Part shown: one piece after another, positions 23,869 to 31,937 of the stretch
Position numbering within the stretch: position 1 is the stretch's first letter
Layout: each line of letters opens with the position of its first letter
NCBI GenBank assembly: GCA_903909505.1
Contig: CAIVVZ010000060.1
Location: 1 to 35,393 of the forward strand
From: an uncultured Desulfobacteraceae bacterium
GTDB taxonomy: Bacteria; Desulfobacterota; Desulfobacteria; Desulfobacterales; Desulfatirhabdiaceae
Direction of reading: 5' to 3'
DNA length: 35,393 nt
Position numbers and translations under genes: made by a program
Notes under the pieces: generated by a model
What the model was told of the DNA's origin: nothing
What the model saw: only the letters and a program-made list of their open reading frames with translations
Databases searched by the model: none

Positions 23869-25233
23869 TCATGTCTTTTTCCTCTTGGTATCCCATCTGG
23901 ACGAAGTCTGAATGGTTGAAAAATACTCGACAGTGCCTTTGATTTTGCAATAGAGCTGGATAAAATGATAGAAGAATAAACTAGCAATGGACGAAATGAG
24001 CAGTCGACCATACTCTTTCGTGGACATCCCCCTTAATAAAAATTTATCGATACTTAAGGAAAGCCAGTCATTCAATACGGCGAATACGAGGCTCCCACAC
24101 CAAACCCAAAAAGGTGTTGCCCATGCCAAAGCGCCTATTGCAAAAGTCTGAGTATGGAAAATCATCGTGGATAAGAAAAAAAACAACCCAAGCAACTCGA
24201 TAAATGGCGCCATGACCTCGAAAAAGATGTAATAAGGGATCGCCAAGAGCCCGACGCCTTTATATCGTGGGTTGAAAAAAAGTCTGGTATTCAATCTCAA
24301 CGAGGATAAAAGCCCTTTCTGCCAACGCTTGCGTTGTTTGATCATTTCGTTTAGATTGGGAACAGCCGAGGTAAAGCAGGTCGGCAAACTGAACTGCAAG
24401 ACCCTGTACGTAGTATGTTTTTCAATCAAATAGCGATGGATTCGGACAATCAGCTCCATATCCTCGCCTATGGCAAGATTATGGTATCCGTTTACATCCA
24501 AAAGGAGCCGCCGGTGAAACAAACCCAGCGCGCCCGAGACGATTAAATTGGCATTTATGTAATTCCAACCGGTCCTGAACAATGAAATGCTGTTTACGAA
24601 CTCCACTTTTTGTAAATCCGCAAAGATCGAATAGCCTTTTTCGGGGAGTATTCGGACGCTGCCGCTGGTAACCACCACATTTGGATCGTGAATTGTCGGC
24701 TTGACAAGGTATCGAATGGTATTTTTTGTGAGGTGTGTATCCGCATCCACAGATAGCACGTATTCGGCGGTGCTGGCATTAATTCCACAGTTCAAGGCAT
24801 CGGCTTTTCCGCCATTCTCCTTATCGATGATGATCAGATTCGGGATTTGATGGCTGGTGAAAACGCATTTGACCTGTTGCGTGGGGATTGATTCAATGAC
24901 TTTTCGACCAGGGTTTTCAGATAACTCGAACGCATGGAGCAATAAAGAAAGTGTGTTGTCCGTTGAACCGTCGTTGATGACAATTATTTCCAATTCGGGA
25001 TAATCCGCATTGATCACATGCGTTACGCTTTTCACGATGATATCTTGTTCGTTATATGCCGGGATTAAAAGTGAAACCTTGGGGTAGATATGAACCGGGG
25101 TATCGATCAGTTTTTTTTCGTGTTTTATCCAAGCAATGGAAAGAAGTAGCATGATAAATCTGATAGCGATTCCCATGCAGATAAAGGCAAAAAAAAACAT
25201 GGAAATAAAATAGCTGACTTCGAACACCCTCAT
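23869..25233 (-). CDS. Processive family 2 glycosyltransferase, membrane bound (PgaC/BcsA-like)
   Basis: A 454-residue integral membrane enzyme with an N-terminal helix (about 6-30), a GT-A catalytic domain (about 45-290) and three or more C-terminal helices (about 305-420). Catalytic motifs of processive beta-glycan synthases are all visible: VSLLIPAYNEQD, VINDGSTDNT, the SVDADT metal site, AIGEDMEL, and QRKRW. Such enzymes polymerise UDP-sugars and push the chain through the membrane. Here it heads a three-gene unit with a LysM/toroid protein and a LamG-like lipoprotein, so an exopolysaccharide or wall-associated glycan is likely. The sugar cannot be told. No c-di-GMP PilZ domain is fused; control by the neighbouring kinases is only a suggestion. 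Confidence 0.93.
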   Translation of the reverse strand: MRVFEVSYFISMFFFAFICMGIAIRFIMLLLSIAWIKHEKKLIDTPVHIYPKVSLLIPAYNEQDIIVKSVTHVINADYPELEIIVINDGSTDNTLSLLLHAFELSENPGRKVIESIPTQQVKCVFTSHQIPNLIIIDKENGGKADALNCGINASTAEYVLSVDADTHLTKNTIRYLVKPTIHDPNVVVTSGSVRILPEKGYSIFADLQKVEFVNSISLFRTGWNYINANLIVSGALGLFHRRLLLDVNGYHNLAIGEDMELIVRIHRYLIEKHTTYRVLQFSLPTCFTSAVPNLNEMIKQRKRWQKGLLSSLRLNTRLFFNPRYKGVGLLAIPYYIFFEVMAPFIELLGLFFFLSTMIFHTQTFAIGALAWATPFWVWCGSLVFAVLNDWLSLSIDKFLLRGMSTKEYGRLLISSIASLFFYHFIQLYCKIKGTVEYFSTIQTSSRWDTKRKKT

Positions 25234-25290
25234 ATCTCATTGATCCCTAATCTTCAGGCATGTTCATAGGTCAGTGGTTATATCTCTTGA

Positions 25291-25533
25291 CACAATCTCC
25301 GCCTTCTACACTTTTTCGGATTAAAACTTTTGATATCATCATTTAAGCATCACCCATATGATTGCCGTATAATTGTAAAACCTGGTTCTGACGGCAGGCT
25401 GATTTTGTCAGGTTGGCTTCGTAGCCAACTGGATTCTACAAACTTTGCATATCTCACTATGAAATTGCTTTTTGGGGTAACACCTATTGTGGATGCTGTC
25501 AAGGACATTTACGTGCTGATTTCTTGGCAGTGA
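25291..25533 (+). pseudogene. Plus-strand remnant resembling a BON-like domain end
   Basis: Open for 80 codons (stop TGA at 25531) with no good start: the only candidates are TTG codons near 25330. The protein-like part (RIIVKPGSDGRLILSGWLRS, then KLLFGVTPIVDAVKDIYVLI) follows a BON-like pattern of strand, helix and GV turn. It opposes every neighbouring gene and appears to be the 3' end of a lost plus-strand gene. Confidence 0.4.
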
Positions 25534-25561
25534 CGACAAAAAACATCAGGAGGGAGGTATT

Positions 25562-25663
25562 ATGCTCATTCATGATCATCGGGTACCTGCAACGCCATCG
25601 GGTTGGATGGTTGCCTCTACTACGTTTGGTGGCGATATTTTTGATTTTTCCGGCTGAATATCG
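25562..25663 (+). CDS. Possible 33-codon ORF behind a very strong ribosome site
   Basis: AGGAGGGAGG (25548-25557) precedes an ATG at 25562, 28 bases after the BON-like remnant. The ORF (starting MLIHDHRVPATPSGWMV) runs antisense into the 3' end of the PP2C gene and stops at 25663. It could be a true small gene, or the start of a former gene cut off when the PP2C region joined here. Confidence 0.25.
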
Positions 25664-26562
25664 ATATCCATCCCGCCTAAGATTATGAAGGTAAGAAGAC
25701 CCATAAATATCAGAATTCCTGTCAGAAGGCTGATTGCGAGTGGTTTTGATCTTCGCTTCTGTTTGATTGTTGCTGGAAACTCTATATTTATGGCCGGTTC
25801 ATTCAGACTGCAGGATAGGATGACTGCGGTCATGTTGTCCTGCTTCGACCGGTTCTTGGAAAGGACGGCTTCAATCAGGGTCTCGGCAGCTTTCTGGGGA
25901 TGGCCGAAAAGCATCTGCGCTATTTCGGTTTCCGGAAGCGTTTTGTAAATTCCGTCGCTACAAAGTAGGATGTGGTCACCTTCTTCCAGGGGTAGGGGGG
26001 CTTCGCTCTGCTCCACTTCTTCCAATTTCTCACATCCCAGACCGCTGGTCAAAGCATCCCGAAATGGATGGTTCACGGCTGCTTCAGTGCTGATCTCTCC
26101 TCGAGCGGCAAGGGAATCCAGTAAATGACCATATATGTGATCCATTGTCAGTTGCATCAGAACATGTTTCCGGTATAGATAAATCCGGCTGTCACCAGCC
26201 GCGATAAAATGCAATTGGTCTTGGTGTACGACGGCTGCGGCCAAGGTGCTGCCCACCTGGTTTGTCATGTGGGATTCCCGGCCCAGTGAGACCACCGCGG
26301 CATCTGCAGCCAAAAGAGAGCGGTACAATGCCCCGGAGATGCTCTCATCCTCAGATTTGCTCTGATACGCCTGAAGCATGGTCATTTTACCAACATAGCC
26401 GGCCTCCTTTCCCCTGGCCATTCCCCCCATGCCATCCGTCAGTACCGCTAAAACACCTCCGTGACGAACAAAAATCAGATTCTCGATATCGGAAAAACCA
26501 AAATCATCCTGCTGCTCTTTGCGTGATCCAATATGCTGGCAGGCGCCGAGAACGATTTGCAT
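25576..26562 (-). CDS. PP2C-type (PPM) Ser/Thr protein phosphatase with C-terminal membrane helix
   Basis: Metal-dependent phosphatase that removes phosphate from Ser/Thr, the natural opponent of the two Hanks kinases. Motifs: SRKEQQDDFGF, VLTDGMGG with the metal Asp (D43), the IAAGDSRIYLYR strand, LLCSDGIYKTL, and KQDNMTAVI with the late metal Asp. The catalytic domain covers about 1-255; a hydrophobic helix at about 275-297 suggests a membrane anchor, with about 30 residues beyond. It lies 50 bases after the polyferredoxin gene, so it may be read from the metabolic operon as well; an inverted repeat at 26583-26608 (TCCGAAT and ATTCGGA) sits in that gap. It faces the kinase region across the 25234-25575 scar. 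Confidence 0.95.
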   Translation of the reverse strand: MQIVLGACQHIGSRKEQQDDFGFSDIENLIFVRHGGVLAVLTDGMGGMARGKEAGYVGKMTMLQAYQSKSEDESISGALYRSLLAADAAVVSLGRESHMTNQVGSTLAAAVVHQDQLHFIAAGDSRIYLYRKHVLMQLTMDHIYGHLLDSLAARGEISTEAAVNHPFRDALTSGLGCEKLEEVEQSEAPLPLEEGDHILLCSDGIYKTLPETEIAQMLFGHPQKAAETLIEAVLSKNRSKQDNMTAVILSCSLNEPAINIEFPATIKQKRRSKPLAISLLTGILIFMGLLTFIILGGMDIDIQPEKSKISPPNVVEATIQPDGVAGTR

Positions 26563-26612
26563 GTCTTTTTCTCTTCCCTCATTCCGAATTGTAGTTTTTC
26601 CATTCGGATTAA

Positions 26613-27671
26613 TCAGATTTTTCCCCGTTCCTTGGCGATATTGATATAGGTTTCAACGGTATTGGCCGGAGGCGTCCAGCGATCTTCCGGTGCTTTTTCA
26701 ATCAGGCGCATGGCGTCGAAACTGCATGATGTCACGCAAAGGCCACAGCCGATGCAGCGTTCTTTTTTTACCTTGGCGATGTCTTCGATCACAATGGCTT
26801 TCATCTGGCAGCGTTCCTGGCAGATCCCGCACCCCGTGCAGTCATCAGCGGACACTTCCGCAAAATAATTACTGTGAACCGCTTTGGCCGGCTCATCCAG
26901 GGTGTTCAGGTTTTTCAGGATCTGACAGCAGCATCCGCAACACAGGCAGATGTTGGTAGGTTTCTGGGAATTGCCGGGTTGCAGCACGAGGCCTGCCTCC
27001 ATGCCTTTTGCCAGGATTTCGAGAGCCTCGGACTGACTGATGCTTCGTCCCAGACCGTTTTCTTCATAATAATACGCGCCGCTGCCAAATGCCAGGCAGA
27101 CTTCAACCGGCCGGTCGCAGCCCTTGCCAGCCATTTTGTGTTCGGTTCTGCAGATACAGGGACTGACCACGATTTTGGACTGTTTTTTGATAATCTGCTC
27201 GGCTTCGTCATAAGGCATGGTGAGCATTTCCGCTGAAATGCTTTTTGAAATGGGAATGACGCGAAGCTGCTTGGTTTTTGTTTCTGTCCAGGCCTTGTTC
27301 ATCAGGTAGGGGGAATACTCATTAAAATCCTTGATCAGATCCAGATCCAGGCTCTTCACATGGTATTCCCAGATTCCCACCACAAACTGAGCCGCCATGT
27401 AAAATATCTGGCCGTGTTTGCCGGACCGGTAAATCAATCCCTTTCGGGACATGTCGTCCAGTATCGGTGCCAGTTCCGCTTCGCCCATTTTCAGCCGGCC
27501 GGCAATGGCTGAGGCTGGTTCCGGCATCATTACCAGGCCGGCGGCGATCTCGGCTTCCCGGGGGGTAAACAGCCGTTTGAGAATTCGGATTTCAACGCCG
27601 GTTTCAGTTGCCGGAAAGCCGGCCGGAAGGTTATCCAGATGCCGGGCAAGGCTTTGATAAACGTCAGTCAT
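26613..27671 (-). CDS. Winged-helix/polyferredoxin protein with two 4Fe-4S motifs
   Basis: Residues about 30-95 look like a winged helix-turn-helix (PASAIAGRLKMGEAELAPIL). The middle holds extra cysteines (SPCICRTEH, GCDRPVEVC, LCCGCCC). Residues about 275-335 carry two classical clusters, CTGCGICQERC and CIGCGLCVTSC, each missing the usual Pro after the last Cys. AGGAG precedes the ATG. It lies 23 bases after the acyl-CoA dehydrogenase gene, so it most likely passes electrons from that or another flavoprotein, although the cysteine-rich middle and winged helix hint at an added sensing role. Such proteins are frequent in sulfate reducers and relatives. Confidence 0.88.
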   Translation of the reverse strand: MTDVYQSLARHLDNLPAGFPATETGVEIRILKRLFTPREAEIAAGLVMMPEPASAIAGRLKMGEAELAPILDDMSRKGLIYRSGKHGQIFYMAAQFVVGIWEYHVKSLDLDLIKDFNEYSPYLMNKAWTETKTKQLRVIPISKSISAEMLTMPYDEAEQIIKKQSKIVVSPCICRTEHKMAGKGCDRPVEVCLAFGSGAYYYEENGLGRSISQSEALEILAKGMEAGLVLQPGNSQKPTNICLCCGCCCQILKNLNTLDEPAKAVHSNYFAEVSADDCTGCGICQERCQMKAIVIEDIAKVKKERCIGCGLCVTSCSFDAMRLIEKAPEDRWTPPANTVETYINIAKERGKI

Positions 27672-27694
27672 AAAAATCTCCTGTTATTCCAATC

Positions 27695-29392
27695 TTATTC
27701 ATTCATCTGATAGGCTTCTTTCAGCGCATAGACCTCGTCTCTCCAAATCTTTTCAAAACGATCGGAATTGACCACCGGTTTTTGAATCATTTGCAGGCAA
27801 AGATCCATCTGCGATTGCGTGGCGCTGGGCTTGGAATAAAGCTGAAGCGCGAATTTCGAAAAATCCCGGACCATGAAATCAAAAATCTGATCCACCATAT
27901 CGTTTTCAACAGCCTGAATGGCCGCGTTCTCCAGAATGAGCTGGCCATAGGCCACCAGGGTGAAGAGTTCGCCGACGATCAGGAGAAAATCGATGTCCTT
28001 TGCCTGCTCCGTGCTGGGAGTCGCGGTTGCCAGAAAGGTTTTGAGGACTTCGATCTGGGCCTTGAAGATGTCGATGTTGGGCAGATTCAGGCGATTGTAG
28101 GCCATCTGAAAATCATGGAACCGGATCTTCCCCAGACCTTTGGTGGGGCCTTGATTGAAGAGAAAATCGTCATTGATCGGGTCCGTCCTTCCAGGAATTT
28201 CCGGGAAAACATCCGGATTAAAGAAGAAATTGGCCATGAATTTGATGATCAGGGCCATATTCACATGAACCGTGCCTTCCAGCTTGGGAAGGGCGCGAAT
28301 GTCCCTGGCCGCCATCTCAAAATACATGTCTTTTTCAAAGCCTTTTGCGGCAATCACATCCCAGAGAAGGTTGATCACTTCTTCTCCCTGAGTGGTCACC
28401 TTCATTTTAACCATGGGGTTGTAAAGCAGATAACGCCGATCCGTAGGCGAGGCGCTTCGCATGTAATCCGCGGCCCTGGAGGCAAAAAGTTTCATGGCCA
28501 GAAGGCGTGCGTAGGCGTCAGTAAAAAGCTGTTTGACGTGCGGAAAATCCGTTACATAATGGTTAAAAAGTCTTCGGTTAGAGGCATGGCGGATGGCTTC
28601 ATAGAAAGCATGCGTGCAGATGCCGATGGAGGCCCATCCGAGATTGAATTTTCCCACATTGATGGTGTTCAGGGAAGAATCCCAGGCCTGCTGGCCACGG
28701 GTGAGGATATCGTCATCGGTGATGGGATAGCTGTGAAGGGCATACTGGGCCACATAATTCTGGGAATTCACCACATTTTTAACGCACTCATAATTGGGAT
28801 GTTGGGAGTTTACGGCAAAAAACACATATTCATCGCTGTCCGCCATTTTCCCGAAAGTTGAGACCAGGGCCGCCTCATTGGCGTTTCCGATATAGTATTT
28901 GCCGCCGTCTGCCCGGTATTCGCCGGTTTTGATTTCCGTCAGGGTCATTTCACTGGCGTAAAGATCCGCGCCGTGTTCTTTTTCGGAAAGCCCGAAGGCA
29001 AAGATTTCGCCATTTTTCAAGAGCAGCGCGGTTTTTTGCTTGACGGCTTCATTCTGTCCCATCCAGATCGGGCCAAGCCCCAGAATGGTCACCTGCCAGG
29101 TGTACCAATACGGCAGGCCGTAAAACCCCAGTATTTCGCTGAAATCGCAGTTCCGGGCCGTATCCCAGCGGCAGTCTTTTCCGCCGTAGGCGGTTGGGGT
29201 CAAGAGCGTTGAAAAGATCTGGTTTTCCTTTAAAAAATCAAGAAAATCTCGGTACCACACCCGCTCATGATCGTCGTGTTTCAGCCGGGCCTTTCCATTA
29301 TTCTCAAAAAATGCAATGGTCTTTAACATGATTTGACGGGAGGGTTCGTCAAGATGCTCAAACCGTTCCGACTTTGGATTTAACAGTTTCAT
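27695..29392 (-). CDS. Acyl-CoA dehydrogenase, long form
   Basis: FAD-dependent dehydrogenase that makes the alpha,beta double bond in acyl-CoA. Family segments: FAFGLSEKEHGAD in the middle beta domain, FNLGWASIGICTHAFYEAIR and NHYVTDFPHVKQLFTDAYAR of the C-terminal helical domain, and KLEGTVHVNMALI with a likely catalytic Glu. At 565 residues it is longer than the usual 380-400, with an extra C-terminal helical part (about 430-565), like long-chain or ACAD9-type subgroups. AAGGAG precedes the ATG. It lies between the cyclophilin (23 bases) and polyferredoxin (23 bases) genes, all one operon, and near the acyl-CoA ligase: together a fatty-acid oxidation set. Substrate chain length unknown. 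Confidence 0.92.
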   Translation of the reverse strand: MKLLNPKSERFEHLDEPSRQIMLKTIAFFENNGKARLKHDDHERVWYRDFLDFLKENQIFSTLLTPTAYGGKDCRWDTARNCDFSEILGFYGLPYWYTWQVTILGLGPIWMGQNEAVKQKTALLLKNGEIFAFGLSEKEHGADLYASEMTLTEIKTGEYRADGGKYYIGNANEAALVSTFGKMADSDEYVFFAVNSQHPNYECVKNVVNSQNYVAQYALHSYPITDDDILTRGQQAWDSSLNTINVGKFNLGWASIGICTHAFYEAIRHASNRRLFNHYVTDFPHVKQLFTDAYARLLAMKLFASRAADYMRSASPTDRRYLLYNPMVKMKVTTQGEEVINLLWDVIAAKGFEKDMYFEMAARDIRALPKLEGTVHVNMALIIKFMANFFFNPDVFPEIPGRTDPINDDFLFNQGPTKGLGKIRFHDFQMAYNRLNLPNIDIFKAQIEVLKTFLATATPSTEQAKDIDFLLIVGELFTLVAYGQLILENAAIQAVENDMVDQIFDFMVRDFSKFALQLYSKPSATQSQMDLCLQMIQKPVVNSDRFEKIWRDEVYALKEAYQMNE

Positions 29393-29415
29393 GGGACTCC
29401 TTTACTCCGCCTGCA

Positions 29416-29940
29416 TTATCTTCGGATGGTGACTTTGTTCATGACAACCGGTGTTGCCGGGCGATCCATGGGGCCGGTTTGAACCGAGCCGATTTTTCGG
29501 ACAACATCCATGCCGCTGATGATTTTGCCAAAAACCGTATGGCGGTTGTTCAGATGCGGGGTAGGAGCAAGGGTAATGAAAAACTGGCTGCCGTTGGTGC
29601 CGGGACCGGCATTGGCCATTGAAAGAATGCCTTCGCCATTATGAATCAGGGTCGGATGAAATTCATCTTTAAACCGGTAGCCGGGTCCCCCCGTGCCGGT
29701 TCCCAATGGGCATCCGCCTTGAATCATGAATCCTTTGATGACGCGGTGAAACGAAAGCCCGTCATAAAAATTGCCTTTTCGGTCGGTTTCCTGCCGGCCT
29801 TCAGCCAGGTTGATAAAATTCCAGACGGTTTCCGGGCATTCACTGGCATAGAGTTCAGCTTCAAAGTTTCCCAGCGTGGTTTCAAACACGGCCACTGGCC
29901 GTGAAATGTCTTCCTGATGTGTATTTTGGGTAATGGACAT
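29416..29940 (-). CDS. Cyclophilin-type peptidyl-prolyl cis-trans isomerase
   Basis: A small cytoplasmic cyclophilin catalysing proline isomerisation. It shows [35 protein letters not shown] with the catalytic Arg, [33 protein letters not shown] and [14 protein letters not shown]. No signal peptide. 174 residues is normal. GAGGAG precedes the ATG. It heads the operon with acyl-CoA dehydrogenase and polyferredoxin; the link is probably only co-transcription. Confidence 0.96.
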   Translation of the reverse strand: MSITQNTHQEDISRPVAVFETTLGNFEAELYASECPETVWNFINLAEGRQETDRKGNFYDGLSFHRVIKGFMIQGGCPLGTGTGGPGYRFKDEFHPTLIHNGEGILSMANAGPGTNGSQFFITLAPTPHLNNRHTVFGKIISGMDVVRKIGSVQTGPMDRPATPVVMNKVTIRR

Positions 29941-30091
29941 GAATTTCTCCTCAGTTTATGGATTAAAGTGGGTGCATCTGTTTTATTGCCATAATTTAAT
30001 GGGTTTTTTTTATAAAGGCAAGAGACAAAGGGCAGGGTGAATTCAAAAACGCTATGTTACAAACAAATGAAAAATCGGATTTCGTTAGTTT

Positions 30092-30106
30092 ATGAATCAT
30101 ATTCAT
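30092..30106. promoter_or_regulatory. Inverted repeat 1, putative operator upstream of -35
   Basis: ATGAAT and ATTCAT arms around CAT. The same half-sites recur in the second repeat at 30118-30141, which overlaps the promoter. Confidence 0.5.
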
Positions 30107-30111
30107 TTGTT

Positions 30112-30140
30112 TTGACAATTCATAAATCTTGTTTTATGAA
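30112..30140 (+). promoter_or_regulatory. Sigma70-type promoter of the acyl-CoA ligase gene
   Basis: TTGACA (30112-30117), 17-base spacer, TATGAA (30135-30140). Transcription would begin near 30147, leaving a leader of about 110 bases. Confidence 0.6.
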
Positions 30141-30141
30141 T
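30118..30141. promoter_or_regulatory. Inverted repeat 2, putative operator over spacer and -10
   Basis: Perfect 9-bp arms (ATTCATAAA and TTTATGAAT) around 6 bases cover the spacer and -10 box, the usual place for a repressor. TetR- or FadR-type control of fatty-acid genes would fit; the regulator gene is not in the window. Confidence 0.55.
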
Positions 30142-30256
30142 GTCCAGCGGTTGTTGGAAAACAGGTTTTTTCGCCTTGTGATGGGTTACAGGCAACCCCT
30201 CATTTTCTGTAAATGGACGACAGATCACCGCAACCCTCATCGCAAAGGAGCCATGC

Positions 30257-31924
30257 GTGAAACCAATCAAAGGATTTCCCTCCACATCCCAGGATGATTA
30301 CCAGCTCAATATCATGAATATTGCCCGTCACGGGGTCCGGAATTTTTCCAGACAGGAAATTGCCTGTCAGTGTCCTCAGGGCATGTTCCGTTATACGTAT
30401 CTGGATGCTTTCCGGCGGATGAACCAGTTTGCCGGCGCCCTCAAAGCCCTGGGTGTTTCCATCGGAGACCGGATCGGCGTTCTGGACTGGAATTCCCATC
30501 GCAATTACGAGATGTATTTTGCCATCCCCGGTTCCGGTGCGGTGATGCTCCTGTTGAATCTTCGCCTGTCGCCCCCGGATTTATCCTATGTGATTCATCA
30601 TGCGGAGGCAAGCTGGATGGTCGTGGATGAAACCCTTCTGCCCATAGCCGAGATGCTATGGCAAAGCTGCAAAAACATTCGAGGCTTTATTATCCTGACG
30701 GACAAAAACCTCTCTGATATTCAGACCACATTAAGCCCGGTTTTCAGCTACGAAGTGCTTATTCAGGCTCAATCTCCGGAATTTGAATGGCCGAATCTGG
30801 ATGAAACATCGGCAGCCGGGGCCTGTTATACCACAGGTACGACCGGACAGCCCAAGGGGGTCTATTATTCCCATCGCGATACCTATCTGCATGCCATGAC
30901 CATCTGCTCCGGAGGAGAAATGTCTTATCGGGATGCTTTTCTTCAACTGGTGCCGATGTTTCATGCCATGGGCTGGGGCGGCGTCTATTCAGCCACGATG
31001 GCCGGCTCTAAAATCGTGCTTCCGGGGATGTACCGTCTGGATCGACTGGGGGAGCTGGCCGAGCTTCTGGTCAAGGAAAAGGTCACCGTATGTAATGGTG
31101 CGCCCGCCATTCTCATGCCCATGCTGGAATATATCCGGAATCTGGAAAACAAGCCGGATCTTCGCGGCGCCCGGTTTCTCTGCGGCGCAACCGAGCCGCC
31201 CGTGGCCATGATGAAAGGATATAAAGAGCTTACCGGGGCCGAAATTATCCATGCATACGGGGCAACGGAAACTTCCCCGCTGGTCAGCATCAATCGCTTG
31301 AAACCCTGGCTGGAAAATCAGCTCAGCGATGATGAAAAATGGGATCTTCGGCGGAAACAGGGCTATGTGGTCAGCGGCCTGGATGTCAAACTTCTGGGAC
31401 CGGATAACACCGAAGTTCCGCATGACGGAAAAACTCCGGGGGAAATCTGCGTTCGCGGGCCCTGGATTACGGGATGCTATCACCGCACGCCGATGTCCGA
31501 TCAGCAGTTTACCGCCGATGGCTTCTGGCGAAGCGGGGATGTGGCCACGATGGATGCAGAAGGGTATCTGAAGATCACGGATCGGGTGAAGGATGTCATT
31601 AAGAGCGGCGGGGAGTGGATATCTTCGGTGGATATGGAAAATGAATTGATGTCATATCCTCCGGTTCTGGAGGCAGCCGTGGTTGGGATCAGCCATCCCA
31701 AATGGGAAGAAAGACCGCTGGCCCTGGTCATCCTTCGTGAAGAACACCGCGGCAAGATCGGAAAAGATGCGCTTTTGTCTCATCTTGCCCATAAATTTGC
31801 CAAGTGGCAGCTTCCAGACGAAATTCTTTTTGTGGAGGAAATTCCCAAGACCAGTGTGGGCAAATTCAACAAAAAGGTGATTCGGGAAGTGCATCAGAAT
31901 CGGTATATGGTCGGTGCCGGTTGA
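30257..31924 (+). CDS. Acyl-CoA ligase (AMP-forming, fatty-acyl-CoA synthetase type)
   Basis: Activates a carboxylic acid to acyl-AMP and then acyl-CoA. All core motifs are present: YTTGTTGQPKGVYYSH (phosphate loop), AYGATETSPL, GFWRSGDVA, YLKITDRVKDVIKSGGEW hinge, and the C-terminal catalytic Lys in KTSVGKFNKK. 555 residues is normal for medium- or long-chain ligases. The start is a GTG at 30257, 6 bases after AAAGGAG; an out-of-frame ATG lies at 30253. It is divergent from the cyclophilin/acyl-CoA dehydrogenase operon and has its own promoter with operator-like repeats, fitting fatty-acid-responsive control. Confidence 0.95.
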   Translation: MKPIKGFPSTSQDDYQLNIMNIARHGVRNFSRQEIACQCPQGMFRYTYLDAFRRMNQFAGALKALGVSIGDRIGVLDWNSHRNYEMYFAIPGSGAVMLLLNLRLSPPDLSYVIHHAEASWMVVDETLLPIAEMLWQSCKNIRGFIILTDKNLSDIQTTLSPVFSYEVLIQAQSPEFEWPNLDETSAAGACYTTGTTGQPKGVYYSHRDTYLHAMTICSGGEMSYRDAFLQLVPMFHAMGWGGVYSATMAGSKIVLPGMYRLDRLGELAELLVKEKVTVCNGAPAILMPMLEYIRNLENKPDLRGARFLCGATEPPVAMMKGYKELTGAEIIHAYGATETSPLVSINRLKPWLENQLSDDEKWDLRRKQGYVVSGLDVKLLGPDNTEVPHDGKTPGEICVRGPWITGCYHRTPMSDQQFTADGFWRSGDVATMDAEGYLKITDRVKDVIKSGGEWISSVDMENELMSYPPVLEAAVVGISHPKWEERPLALVILREEHRGKIGKDALLSHLAHKFAKWQLPDEILFVEEIPKTSVGKFNKKVIREVHQNRYMVGAG

Positions 31925-31937
31925 CGGGAACGGTTTT

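Larger units (their letters stand above)
29941..30256. other. Divergent regulatory region between cyclophilin and acyl-CoA ligase genes
   Basis: 316 bases without a gene. The right half contains the ligase promoter and two inverted repeats described separately. On the left, toward the cyclophilin gene, TTGCCT and TTAAAT 16 bases apart are a weak minus-strand promoter candidate. Confidence 0.6.

Noticed and set aside
17532..26562. Kinase, phosphatase and FHA set as the post-translational regulators of a type VI secretion system
   Set aside because: No Tss structural gene, effector or immunity gene occurs in the window, and the kinases' operon partners are OmpA, caspase and CsgG proteins instead.
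27782..28861. 359-codon plus-strand ORF opposite the acyl-CoA dehydrogenase
   Set aside because: Long only because the real gene on the other strand has biased codons; its translation shows no domain, signal or ribosome site.
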